A DNA stretch of 64,000 nucleotides from Schistosoma mansoni (lineage: Eukaryota; Platyhelminthes; Trematoda; Strigeidida; Schistosomatidae), in contig NW_017386115.1 in NCBI RefSeq assembly GCF_000237925.1, forward strand, positions 1-64,000. Reading direction: 5' to 3'. The translations under genes were made by a program, and so were the position numbers. Of the stretch, positions 1 through 12,000 are shown one piece after another. The stretch's first letter is position 1, and every line of letters begins with the position of its first letter. The notes under the pieces were generated by a model. That model did no database searches, was not told where the DNA came from, and saw only the letters and a list, made by a program, of their open reading frames with translations.

Positions 1-80
1 ATCATAACGGAATATGTCGTCGGCCGTTCCATTTTTGATATGCGTTCGCTCGTTGCGGTCGCCAATTCTGTTGCCTGTTC
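1..80 (-). mobile_element. Fragment of LTR-element internal region
   Basis: The first ~75 bases match, in reverse complement and with a few substitutions, the internal region of the LTR element at about 26300-26375. The shared segment includes the stretch equivalent to TCGTTGCGGTCGCCAAT. The window therefore opens inside another copy of that family, on the opposite strand; its LTRs are not visible here. Confidence 0.7.
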
Positions 81-2463
81 CAAATACGGCTCAACAGTAC
101 AAAGAAAGAAATTAATTCCTTCCAACAATCAATGTTCATTCTTTAGAATTGATGAGAAATTTTTCAAGAGTCTTAATTGTTTGAATCATTCATCTATGGG
201 CCTGAACAAACATTCATTCATTCAGTTTTATTAAACTCATAATGCACGTACGTTCACAACAAGTCATTGAATATCACTAAGGCTATGGAAGATAAAAATG
301 TTCATCAGTTTGAATGTTAAGTACATCTGCCAAAAAAAAGTTTTTCTTGAAAATTCTGTTTTAATCAGAGAATTTTCCTTTTTTATTCTTCATTAGTTTT
401 AAACACGAATACTTATTCGCTCATTATCGTTTAGCACATCAATTAGAGGAAATTATCATCAATGGAAATGGATAGTAGTTGTATGATATTACGAATTAAC
501 TAAAGTTGAAAACATAAAACATTGGGTGCTAAAGCAACTGTTTGAGAGTTAAACGCTTACTGTGAAGTATAATTGTCCTGATATGATGCCTAGTAATGCC
601 ATGGATCCTAACTTCTTAGGAGTCACATACTATGAAAAAACATTCATCTAGTAGTTTCTGTTTTTCTATGGCCTTCTAACAAAAGTAAATCAATTCAGTA
701 AACCGTCAGATTTAGTAATCGCAACAACATATAACAAAACACATTTATATTCTTTCCTATCCTTCGTGGTCACGCATATAATTTATGAGTGCCTTTTCCA
801 AACGGTAGTCAAATTAACACCTTTTGATTTCTGCAACTAATCAAACTCTGGGAGAAGACTTTTAGCCATCCAGTGTCACAGACTGAGACTTTACTGCTGA
901 GCTATTCAGGTGTTGATTACCACTACAGGATGATTCAGTTAATTTCCAGTAACTCAGACTAGTAGTAGTGCTCTATCTTGATCAATCATCAGTAAATGAT
1001 ACATCAATGCACGTCACTAGAAGTTACCATAAATGTCACAATCATTCTATTTAAAAAAAAGTGTATCTGAATAACCAGAAGACAACTGTTATTGTGGTGT
1101 GTGCTACTGTTGTCGACAGATATAAGCATTATGGATGATCAGTCAAAATTGAAATGCTTGGCTGTAGAAGGTTGAGAAGATTGAAGGGAAAGGACGGGAA
1201 CAGGAAGTAACTGTTATGAAAATGAAGGAACAATGAAATCCGAAACAATTATTGAAGATTTTGCGAATGAAGTACTGGATTATGGTTTTTACTTTTTGTC
1301 AAGTAACTGTGTAATTTCATGCCAAATATAATTTATTGTCTTCGCCCGTGTTTTCTTTCACCCACAGTGTTAATCGTTCTTTCTAATTCACTACCCATGC
1401 TGCCGTGCCAAACAACTCTTAGCTAACTTAGTTAGGAGTATATGAAAGACGAGTTAAGCAACATAAATGAACTTTATTAATAAAAATTCTGTGTCAACAA
1501 GGATTATATTTAACTGAAAAGTTGTGAAAATTCATTCACCTTTGAAACCTACAGACTTCAAATGATGTAGGATTGCAAACAAAGAACAATTATTTCGTCC
1601 AAGAAGTGGTCGTCAACACTGTACAAACCCCAGGAATTGGTATTTCTTGAATACTAAATGTTAAAATGTTCAAAACTATCCTTAAAAAACTGTTTAAGTT
1701 ATCCGATCTCTTAGGTTATTAAGATTTCCAAGTACAAAGTGTTATCAAACGGTAGCTAAGGTGAACGTGATAAATTAGCCTCCTAAATATTAAAATCTCA
1801 TATCATTTCAATATTCTAAAACTACCAATCCAGTAAACTTTTGAAGTTATACATCAATTAAACATAAGGTTATGCATCCACTGTCTACTTAGACATGGAT
1901 GTAGTGATTATGATGTAATAGATAGTAGGATAATATTAACTCTGATCTCGCTGTCATAGCACTAATCTTTCAGATAGCACTCCTAAACCACTTTATAGAT
2001 ATGATCAACCAGTTAAATAAAGTCTAGAGCCGTGTACATTAGAAAGCATTTATTTAATAAGTAGCTTGAACAAAGGACTCAGAATAATTATGCTTTGTGT
2101 TGTTGTCAAAATATTGCATATAATCATAGTGCATATTACTTCTGGACTAAATTTACTTATAAACGACAGTATTTCAAACTTCTAAGTATTATCTATGTTG
2201 TTTTTGTTTGTACGTCACAACAGTATCTATTATATCAGCGAATTCAGGATATTTATACATTGCTCACATTAACATGAACATTATTTGCCTATTAATATAT
2301 TGAAAAGTATACAAACTCATTATGCATTATGACTTTACAAAACTAATAACCACTTCATGATCCAGACAATATAATACAGATTGATAAAAAGATGCTTTGA
2401 AATTCAACTAGTCAACGCCTAAAAGAATAAAAACCTTAACAAAATTCAGATTTTAATAGTTAA
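81..2463. other. Intergenic, no gene seen
   Basis: AT-rich sequence with only short open frames lacking recognisable domains or good splice context. It contains one copy of a ~280-bp interspersed repeat (about 1083-1380), listed separately. I see no other structure. Confidence 0.5.
1083..1380 (+). repeat. ~280-bp interspersed repeat, copy 1
   Basis: This segment aligns loosely with 6692-6985 and 21615-21890. Shared landmarks are a purine-rich stretch with GGAAAGGA/GAAAGAA, then ATGAAAATG..GAACAATG, a TTTGC(A/G)AATGAAGTA block and a closing CCCGTGTT. It has no coding potential. It may be a LINE 3' tail or a SINE of unknown class; copy 1 is the most diverged of the three. Confidence 0.5.
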
Positions 2464-2585
2464 GATCATGATTCATTTGAAGCTATACCACCATGAAAAG
2501 CCTGGAAGCACTGGACGGCCGTTTCGTCCTATTGTGGTACTCCTCAGAAGTGCGCGTGCGCGATCACGCCTTGAGAGATTATTTG
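2464..2585 (-). mobile_element. Hammerhead SINE fragment
   Basis: Reverse-strand 3' part of the common SINE of this window (the family with GGTGGTCTAGCTTCAAT downstream of the ribozyme). The hammerhead segment at 2508-2553 keeps CTGAGGA and GAAA and the CGGCCGTC stem III/cleavage region. It has one mismatch in stem II (GTACC for GTCCC) and one in stem I. The tRNA-like promoter part is missing or unrecognisable. Confidence 0.7.
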
Positions 2586-4013
2586 TAGATATTCAGGAAT
2601 AAAGGTAAACAGTAATGTTTATCAATAGAGAACAGGAAATTCACTAGGGAATACTGACAAATTGTAAATTTATCTTAAGAAAATAATCACAAATCAACTT
2701 CATTATGATTATCATGAGCTCATTTTATATGAAAGTAAAGATGATTCTATGATCAACATTTATTCATAAATAACTTTATATAAGCAAACAATAATATGCT
2801 AAAGTAACGATTTGTACAAGAAGTTTACAATAGTCGAAAATCAATAATAACTCAAGCTTATAAATAAACAAATAAAAGTGATTTGATTACTTGAATAATC
2901 CTTTTAAATTGAATATTGAAAAAGGATTATATACACTTAGTGAATCTTATCTGAATGGAATGAGAAACAAATAATTTTTATCCTACCATCAATACGTTAT
3001 TGACCAATGTTATAATTCTGAATTTGTATTTTTCAAAACAATATTGAGTAATTAATTCAATTTACTTTTTGTTTAAACTTTCTATTTTCAACAAATGGAA
3101 AATGTTTAATGAACATATCTACATGTATATTGACAGTGTATTCACATAAATATAAGCACTTCAATAGCTAATAATCCAAATGGTATTATTTGGACATTAA
3201 TTTTCAGTGGCACTTTTTGTTCTGAAAGGACCTTTTAACTTCGTTTCAATAGCCAGTTCTATAGACAAATCGATATGTAACAATGGGGTCAATACTAAGC
3301 TCTATTCTATCTTCGTATTTATTAACGAATTACAAGAATACTCTACCATGCTCATTACTCGCCATTTTACATATACAGCCCAAGATAACGAATAAAATCG
3401 TTGTCTGTAAAGAAAGTGATAAATATATTTAGCACTTACAAATTGTTCTGCTCTTTTAGCATTACTTTATTTTTCAGTTCCGATCCAGTTACAATGAATG
3501 TCTCATAGAACTTATCAAGCGAGCTACAGATAGCGACAAGAATAAAAGTGTACAATAACCTGTATTAGCATACGCCAAGCAATAAAGTACAAAGCTCGTC
3601 AGTATTTATAATTTACTGACATGATGCAAGCTCAAACATGTAGGCAGAGGACATGAATATTATATTATATTATACTAATATCATAAAGTTAAAATGATAG
3701 ACATTTAAACAGATGAGATATATTAAGGAGTTTAAATTATTATGTCGATGATAGAAAATATTCAACTATATTTTTTATAATGAGCAAATGAAGGTTATGT
3801 ATTTGAAACATGAAATCACCGTATTAATTCCAATTAGAAGGGAAGATAAATAAAATGAATGAATTTGTATCACAGTGAATGATTTATAGTTGCTTCAACC
3901 ACTGTCTACAAACGTAGATGTGAACAATTTGAAATAAGCATGAATAATAGACCAATTTGGTTCATATAATGGTTCTAAATTTTCAAGAATATTGATTAAT
4001 AACTTCATAAAAG
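2586..4013. other. Intergenic, no gene seen
   Basis: AT-rich, no coding exon recognised and no repeat shared with the rest of the window that I can see. Confidence 0.4.
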
Positions 4014-4024
4014 CTTCATCCAAT

Positions 4025-4403
4025 CTGAGCGAAGATGTATAGTGACTAGCAGTAGAATGCAGTTTGACACGCGATTCGTCTTCATTGGGACTCGTCAGAT
4101 GGATGTACTCTGAGACTCGAACCCAGTGCCGTTCGCTTCAAACGCCATCGCGTTATCCACTTAGCTATTGAGTCCTGACAGTCACTTAACATGCAGATAC
4201 ATCCAGCTAACGAGTACCAAATAGGAAGAAACGCGCGTCAAACTGGATTCCACTGCTAGCTACTATACACCTTTGCTTAGCGTGCTTGTGAATTAAGACT
4301 TTATCGAGACAATACGCACAGTACGAACATATGCCAATAAGAGACTGATCAATTACAGTCCTAAACATCAACGGGAAGATTCAAACAAACAACACCAAGT
4401 GAA
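4025..4403 (+). mobile_element. Foldback Sm-alpha-like hammerhead SINE, copy A1
   Basis: A 379-bp element flanked by an 11-bp direct repeat with one mismatch, CTT(C/T)ATCCAAT at 4014-4024 and 4404-4414, read as a target-site duplication. Its core is a tRNA-like pol III promoter on the minus strand (A box TAGCTAAGTGG, B box GGTTCGAGTCTC) followed, on the same strand, by a hammerhead-like segment at 4053-4108. A second hammerhead-like segment lies in opposite orientation at 4197-4252 and leads into the usual 3' body ending ..ACCAAGTGAA. The two segments form ~75-bp inverted arms. Both ribozymes are damaged: the plus copy has CTAACGA for CTGACGA, and the minus copy has GAAT for GAAA. Confidence 0.85.
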
Positions 4404-4414
4404 CTTTATCCAAT

Positions 4415-6007
4415 ATGTTTGTGAATGGACATTTATGAAAAGCTTGAGAAAAAAGCACATTATTATCCAACTTTAGAAATGGATTGGATTGAAATAAAAG
4501 GCACTAACACACTTTCAAATTCCATACTGCATATGTCTTCATTATTGAGTGCTTAATAACAAAGGTGAGTAAAGAACCGATATTATTCGTTATCTTAACT
4601 CAAAATATCAAGTGTTCAGTGAAGAATTATATTCAACCTCAGCAAGCACACGGACCCTAGAGGAATAATATGAACTCGTTTATTTAGCAGATTCTCTATA
4701 GACACCTACAAATTTATGTCAGAGAACTCATGAATAAAATTTGCACTTGGTACATGAAAGAATTTTTCCTCAATTATTTTTGTTTTTTCACTTCAGTGTT
4801 AACTTTTTTAATCACCGATACTGTTTAAATTGATGTAATTGTTATATTGATTACGTTTATACAACTAAATTAACATCACATGAAATATGCTTTGATATCA
4901 AGTGGTAGAGGATTGTCGTCGGAAAACTTTCGAACATAATTTTATGTTACCGGAAAGTCGTCGGCGACAGATAAGTAGAATCTTGAGATTAAGTTATGCA
5001 TCTTATGTATCCGATATCCCAGTTGTAACTTGAAAAATTGATCATTCATGTCTATGATTGTGACACTAGGTAAAACTGTTTTGAACTGTCTGAGATGCAT
5101 CACTTCCCTCAAGATATACTTTGGTAGTCTCCATTAGCGTAATATATAAATCCATGACTTCTCAGTGATCACATTCAAATATATAACACTTATTATTTTA
5201 AATAATTATTCCCTGATCAATCAATTTTATTGGTAGAGGTAAGTAAGTAAGTAAGTAAAGTATGAAGTTTCCTATTGGGATTTTGAGAGATGTTTCACCA
5301 TTTTTAGACAATCAATAATTGAATAAAGATGAAAATACCCACTGATATGAATTAAATTGCTCACTATCAATCCAATCTGTTCTGAAACTCATCCTACATA
5401 GACAGTGTTGATTTCAACAAGTTTTCTGACTACGCCCTTGAATCAATATTATTACAATTGCACGGCTGTGCTTTCGCCTACATAAGTAACGGAACCTGTA
5501 CACGTTAAATGTTTGTATGATCCAGTTCATTACTTCCTGTATCACTTGTTTAAGGGGCACATTAGAGAGAATAAAAAAGAAATCAGCTCTACGGGATCGA
5601 AATCATAATATAAGGGTATTTCATTTATTTTGGGACGTTACTAGCTTTATTTCTTCACTGTAATTGTATACAACCGTTTTTTGAAGCCATCCGTTCCGTC
5701 ATAATTACGATATCATTACATATTGGTGAAATTCGAGAGTGTATGACCGGGTTTGTAAGTTATTACATGAAATGTGCACGTGATCTTTGAACTAGATCTT
5801 CAGATCGGATAAGTTCGTTTCTGTTCTCCGATTTTACAGTTTCCCGTATTGTCTGGTTTTCAGAAACCCTTAGTAGTAGTCTTTTCCCAAAATTTCATAA
5901 AATCATTATTGAATGAAGACATTAACATATTACTTTTAGCTAAATATAAATGAAACAATAAAATGAAATGTAAATACATAAGAATTTTGATCAAATATCC
6001 ACAAATG
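4415..6007. other. Intergenic, 3' flank of the LEV-9-like gene
   Basis: No gene seen. A run of about five GTAA units near 5238-5260 resembles the tail of an RTE LINE (compare 43315-43330) without any attached body. The reverse-strand AATAAA motifs at 5646-5651 and 5624-5629 could serve as polyadenylation signals for the gene ending at 6008; this is inference. Confidence 0.35.
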
Positions 6008-9000
6008 TTATCCTGGATTGAACAACCATTGTTGTATGCTTGACATCGGAGGTATTTTTTTGCATGAAGTGGTTGGTTTCGGTGTCCAATGACCAAGATG
6101 ACATATTATGTACTTAGGACCATCTAGATAGTATTCTTTCGGACAAGAGAATATTATCATTGTTTCTTGTTTTGGGATTACATTTGAATTATGAAGATCA
6201 AATAACATTCCATCAGTTGAAATATTTGCTTTTAATGGTTCAGTTACATCTATAATCGGACAGTTCACTAAAAATGAAAAATGAGAATAACTTACCGCTC
6301 AAATAAGTATAGAAATCATTAATTTTCATCAATTTTTCAATGATTACATGGCAGTGTGAATCCACGATCCTGTTCGCAGGATCCACAATAGAACGAAACG
6401 ACCGCCCAGTGCTTCCAGGTTTTCAAAAGTGGTCTGACATCAGTCGGTTGATGATCTCAATCAAGGACTTAATAATCTCCACAACCCCATACTGATGATC
6501 ACATAATAAGTTATCACTAAAGCTCACTTCTACAATTGTTCATAGTTATATCTATTTATTTATTTATCTATGGTAAACAAATACATATTACATCATGTAC
6601 TATTTCAATGTCTTTCAAATCCATTAAATCTTTGAATAATTTTGAACATTAATTCCGATTAGGTCAATTTCAAGTAATGGTTGTTTGGTGTGGGCTACTT
6701 ATATCCACATAAGCAGTATACAACGATAGTCAGGAATAGAATGTGTTTCAGTAGAAAATTGAAAAGGAAAGAATAGGAACGAAAGCGATTCGTATGAAAA
6801 TGCATGAACAATGGAATCTGAGACGATTGACTGATATTTGCAAAAGGAACAGTCAAGTTTGACACAGTTGATTAATATTTTGCAAATGAAGTATTTACTG
6901 TATGATTCTCAGATTTTACTCTATAATTTCATATTGCATTACATTCGATTGTCCTCACTCGTGTTCTTGTTCACTGCAGTTGGAATGTAATAATAAAATA
7001 AGCCATTAATGCTCGTTTAACAGAAATTAACTTGGAAGTATTAATTCTACACGTATAGTCTATTCCAATTTATCACTTTTTGCTTTCTGTATAATTAATG
7101 AAGCAAATTATTTTGAAAGTAAATAATACATAAGGTGGTTTGACTAACTTGGTTCGAATTTCAACGGAGCTCCAATCCATTCACCATATAAGCAGCGTAA
7201 AGTTCCTTTGAGATCTTCATGGGTATATGCTTTGTCTATTTGATGTAGATTCTCAGGACTATCAACCATTATATAGCCAGGAAATGGTTCATATCTTGCT
7301 AAGGAGTTATGTTTCAGACTATAAAATCTCACCCTGGCACCAGAATAGTTTGGTGGTTGTTTTCTGCACGGAGCTTTGATAAAAGAAAGAAAATGATCAT
7401 AAATATTGTTTAAACTCTAATACCTATAGAAACGATCCAAACTAAGTCAGTTAAGGTCACAGTTAAGAAACCTCAATGTTTTGTCGTTATTCGAAAGAAT
7501 TCGTGTCGTCCTGTTGTCAATTTTCTTGACTGAAGTATTGACCAGTCTTAGTTTATTTCTGTGTATACTTTATTGACTGATTCGATGTAGCCGTTTTCAC
7601 ATGCTTTCATAGGGTAGATCATTTCAAGTCCCATAGTGAACACTCAAAGAACAAAACGCTTATCCTGAATTCCACCATTGGACATATTTCATTTATCATA
7701 TAAAAACATGTGTTATAATAGATATATTGAGGTAATCCGCACTTGATGCATATGGCCAACCAAAAGCGATTGAAAATTTAGTCCAGAATGTCAATCTGTC
7801 CTAATAATGATATAAATATAATACCCGTTACATAAAAGAGTGGCTCTATGAACTGAGTATTTCAGTGAATAAAGTGTTGGACGATTGAAATGAACGTTGC
7901 AGTATTAGAGACCCGATGGGATTATCAATACTAGGATGGGGATACCTTTAAATGGCAAATCTCAAATTGGATGAAACCCGCATTTTGGATTTCATTATTA
8001 GTCAGAAATACATTCCACCAAAGAATAACTTTTTTTGGTGTAATAGCAATTAGATAAATTTAATATAACTGTCAAGCTGTAACTATCCTTTTATATGGGG
8101 TAATTTTAGTTACCCTATTTTGTTAAGTACTTGAGAATGATTAGTTTATATAAACATAAGCGTATAAATTATAGATACTATCAATATTCTGTTGTTGACT
8201 TTTTAAGAAGAGTTTAGTATTTCTGTTTGTATAGTACCCCTTATTCAGATCCACAATATCACAAATATATTTAGTTTATAAGCAAGATGGATAGTGACTA
8301 GCAGTGGAATGCAGTTTGACACGCGATTCGTCTTCATTGGGACTCGTCAGATGGATGTACTCTGAGACTCGAACCCAGTGCCGTTCGCTTCAAACGCCAT
8401 CGCGTTATCCACTTAGCTATTGAGTCCTGACAGTCACTTAACATGCAGATACATCCAGCTAACGAGTACCAAATAGGAAGAAACGCGCGTCAAACTGGAT
8501 TCCACTGCTAGCTACTATACACCTTTGCTTAGCGTGCTTGTGAATTAAGACTTTATCGAGACAATACGCACAGTACGAACATATGCCAATAAGAGACTGA
8601 TCAATTACAGTCCTAAACATCAACGGGAAGATTCAAGCAAACAATACCAAGTGAATTTACTTTTAGTCTAGCTCTTTACTCATGATATTTGATGAGATAG
8701 TGACAAAAAGGTGGAATGTTGATGAACTCTGAGATTCGATCTGTATTATCGATTTTGAAAACCACATTCATAATACAGTAAAGTTTTATTCATCAAGGTA
8801 GTTTACATATTACAGTTTTCTTTCAGTGTAAGTAGAAAATATTTTCTTTTGAATAAAAATAGTTGGTTTGTGTAAGGATCATTAATTGAAAGAAAGATTA
8901 TAGGGTATATTGAAATATTTCAATTAACAAGAGGCTAATAATAATAGTTAACAGTGAATTAATCTATAAAACACAATAGGACGAAACGGCTGTATAGTGC

Positions 9001-12000
9001 TTCCATTTTTCCCTTGGTTGTCTAGCTTCAATAGACTCATGAACTCAATTATTATAAATGGTAAATGCCTATTGAAATATGCATATACTACTTGTATTGA
9101 ATTCTATTAATATGAAATAAAAAAGTAGATTAAAATTGTCTCCACATACCAGGAATACATTTACTTCGAACACTCCAAACTCCATTTTGACAAATAGTAA
9201 TTGGTTGATTTGATTTAATCAATGCATAACCTACTTGACATGTTACATTCAATTCTGATCCATGTCTAACTCGTCCACCAGGTAAAATGATTTGATTAGA
9301 GATAGCATTTGTTAGGTGTATTTGTGTATTTTCTCCTATACCAAATTCTTCTGTAGTGATTTTTATAATTTGTTTATTACTATTATTTTTACTATTTATC
9401 AAGTAGACATCTCCATGTTCAACAGTAAATAGATAGCAATGTTTATAACACTGTGGAAATGGTTGAGGTTTCCATATAACCTTGGTGTTGTCTACACCAC
9501 AAATAATTTCGTCATTTTCAGCTGATAACGTTGTATCTGCTTCACATCTAGTTTAAAAGTAGAAATCAACTAATGATTAATATTCTTAGTCAACAGTCAA
9601 GACTGAAACTCTCACATTTTGAAACATCTTTGTATCATCTTAACTGTTCTTCCTATGCAACTCTGAGTTATTCGTCGAAGAAACATCATAAAGCTTAGTT
9701 GGTTATAATAAAGCCGGAAAATATTATCCCGAATCGGTGTTGTTTATTCGTTTGTTACTAACCCAAACAATTGTGCTATCAGGATAGATTTTCAGTCGAA
9801 ATTTACAAATACTGAAAAAATAACTAATGTTAAGATAACCTATTTGCGATTATTTCCTATGTGAGACACGGCTCACTTAAAATGAACTATTGGTTACTAC
9901 TCTATCATATGTTCTATAATAACTAACGTCCGATGAGAAGTCGTGACAGGTGGAGTTCAAACTGTAGTGTCGGTTACTATGTTAAGCCCATATACCTTAT
10001 TCTAGCTTCTGGACAAGCCAGTCTACCCATTCTTCTTGAGTCACGTTTTGACCTTGGTAATCATATACTTATGGACCTTGACTGTTTTTATATGAGCACA
10101 TATGTGTGTACACTTCTTATATGGATGAATGATTGTACTAAATCTACGTGTTCAATCCTCCAACCTCGTATTCAACTTATTTAATTCTGTTGTTCACCAA
10201 CGTGAATTAAGTTGATGAACTATACAAGGGTAGACGACATGTATATTTAGACAAATTATTAATAAAGTAATGCAAAGTATTATCACACTCAATGGATGAT
10301 TATCACTCAATATTTATCTGGCCTATAATGTAAACTGTCATCAAAGTTGTAAATCAGATTCTTTCTATTCATAATGAAAAGTAATTGCGTGTGGACTGAT
10401 TGTAAATTTATATACCCTACTGTACAATGTATACAGATTTATACTACCGTCAATAACGACTACGCTTGTATTGTTTCGCAATATTGAATAATAAATGGTG
10501 TTAAAAGTCATTGTGATTTTCAATGATTGAACACATGACAATACATTTCATCAAACCGATAATTACTCAATGAACTTAGATGGACTGTAGTATCAATTTA
10601 TATGTTAAGCCCATGTACTATATTCTAGCTACTGGCCAAGCCAATTCACCTATACATTGAGTCATCTTTTGATGTTGTTAATCATTCGCTTATTAACCTT
10701 GACTACATTTTTATATGATCGTTTATGTGTACCCTTCGTATCCTATTCATCATACGTCTGTCATTCATTTTTGTCTGATTATAAATATTGAGTAATGCTT
10801 GCTCATAGCGAGTTGGCTTCCCAGTCATCTCCACTATGCATCATCTTTGTTCCGCTCTCTAACATTTGCTCATGTGCTTATAACCTTCTGGTCTGCATCA
10901 TTTATCAATAACGGTTATCGAAGTGAACTATCATTGAAGCACGGCACTACAGGACAACTGTTTATACAGGATATGTATATAACGTGTACGAATGTTTAAT
11001 TTTGGGTCTGTATTGATGGAGACTTCCCATCCTTCAATGATTCTCCGACATTGAATAACTAATGGAAAACCAAACATTTGTATGTTTCATCAGAAGGGGT
11101 TTTTGTGGAGATTTAGTATTTTTATAGTGGAAAGCGTGATTCAATTGTAGCTAGACCACCAGGGAAAACCTGGAAGAACTGGACCGCCGTTTTGTCCTAT
11201 TGTGGGACTTCTCAGCAGTGCGAACCCACGACCTCGCCTCGCGAGATTCAAACTCAGGGCCTACCAGTCTCGCGCCAGAGCACTTAAGCGGTAGACCACT
11301 GAGCCGGCATCCCATGGTGTTTATGTCTAACTCCAACCAATCCACGAAGTTGAACAACCGTTCACCAATTGTCTTCAGTAAGTTTCTATCTCACAACAGA
11401 CGTGGTTTGAACTCCACTGGTCACCGCTTCTCACTAGTTTTCGTGGATTTACCTCTCGAAGTCATTCACTAGTGAGCATATGATTATTATTATCAGAAGG
11501 GGTTTTGTGGAGATTTAGTATTTTCATAGTTGAAAGCGTTAGTCAATTGACGTTAGACCACCAGGGAAAGTTTACTTATTTAAAAATTACTGAATTATTG
11601 ATCTTCCTAAATAAGCTTTGGTTTTTTTTAGTAAGAGTAAACTGTAATCACCGAACGACAGTGATCATATTTACGGCCAGAAGAGTTTACTTTAAACTTT
11701 TAAAACTGAAACTCATCATTTATAGGACTGAGATGAATTCAAGAATTGATCTCTTTGCAGTAGTCTACATCTTCGACTAAGACAGTGAGTATTGTGGACT
11801 GAAACTGTTCTTCGTTTTTCAGTGTCAATGATTCATATATACTTACTTTAATCATTGAATTTTAACTACTGAGCTTCTAAATATCAAATTTTATATCCTG
11901 GACGTTCCATCAGTGTGAAACAACAAAGTTCAGCTATCAAAAAGAACTGAACTATAAGATACTAAGCTCTTAGTGACTATTTAGTGTATTACTTAATTAC

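Noticed and set aside
4100-4190. A tRNA gene, suggested by A and B boxes
   Set aside because: No full cloverleaf or acceptor stem; the boxes belong to the SINE and precede a ribozyme.
4197-4252. Active hammerhead in the plus arm of foldback A1 (and the same in A2 at 8449-8505)
   Set aside because: CTAACGA replaces CTGACGA and stem II is broken, so the core should not cleave.
5860-6096. A 78-residue reverse-strand frame downstream of the last LEV-9-like exon
   Set aside because: It overlaps the confirmed last exon in another frame and has no domain.
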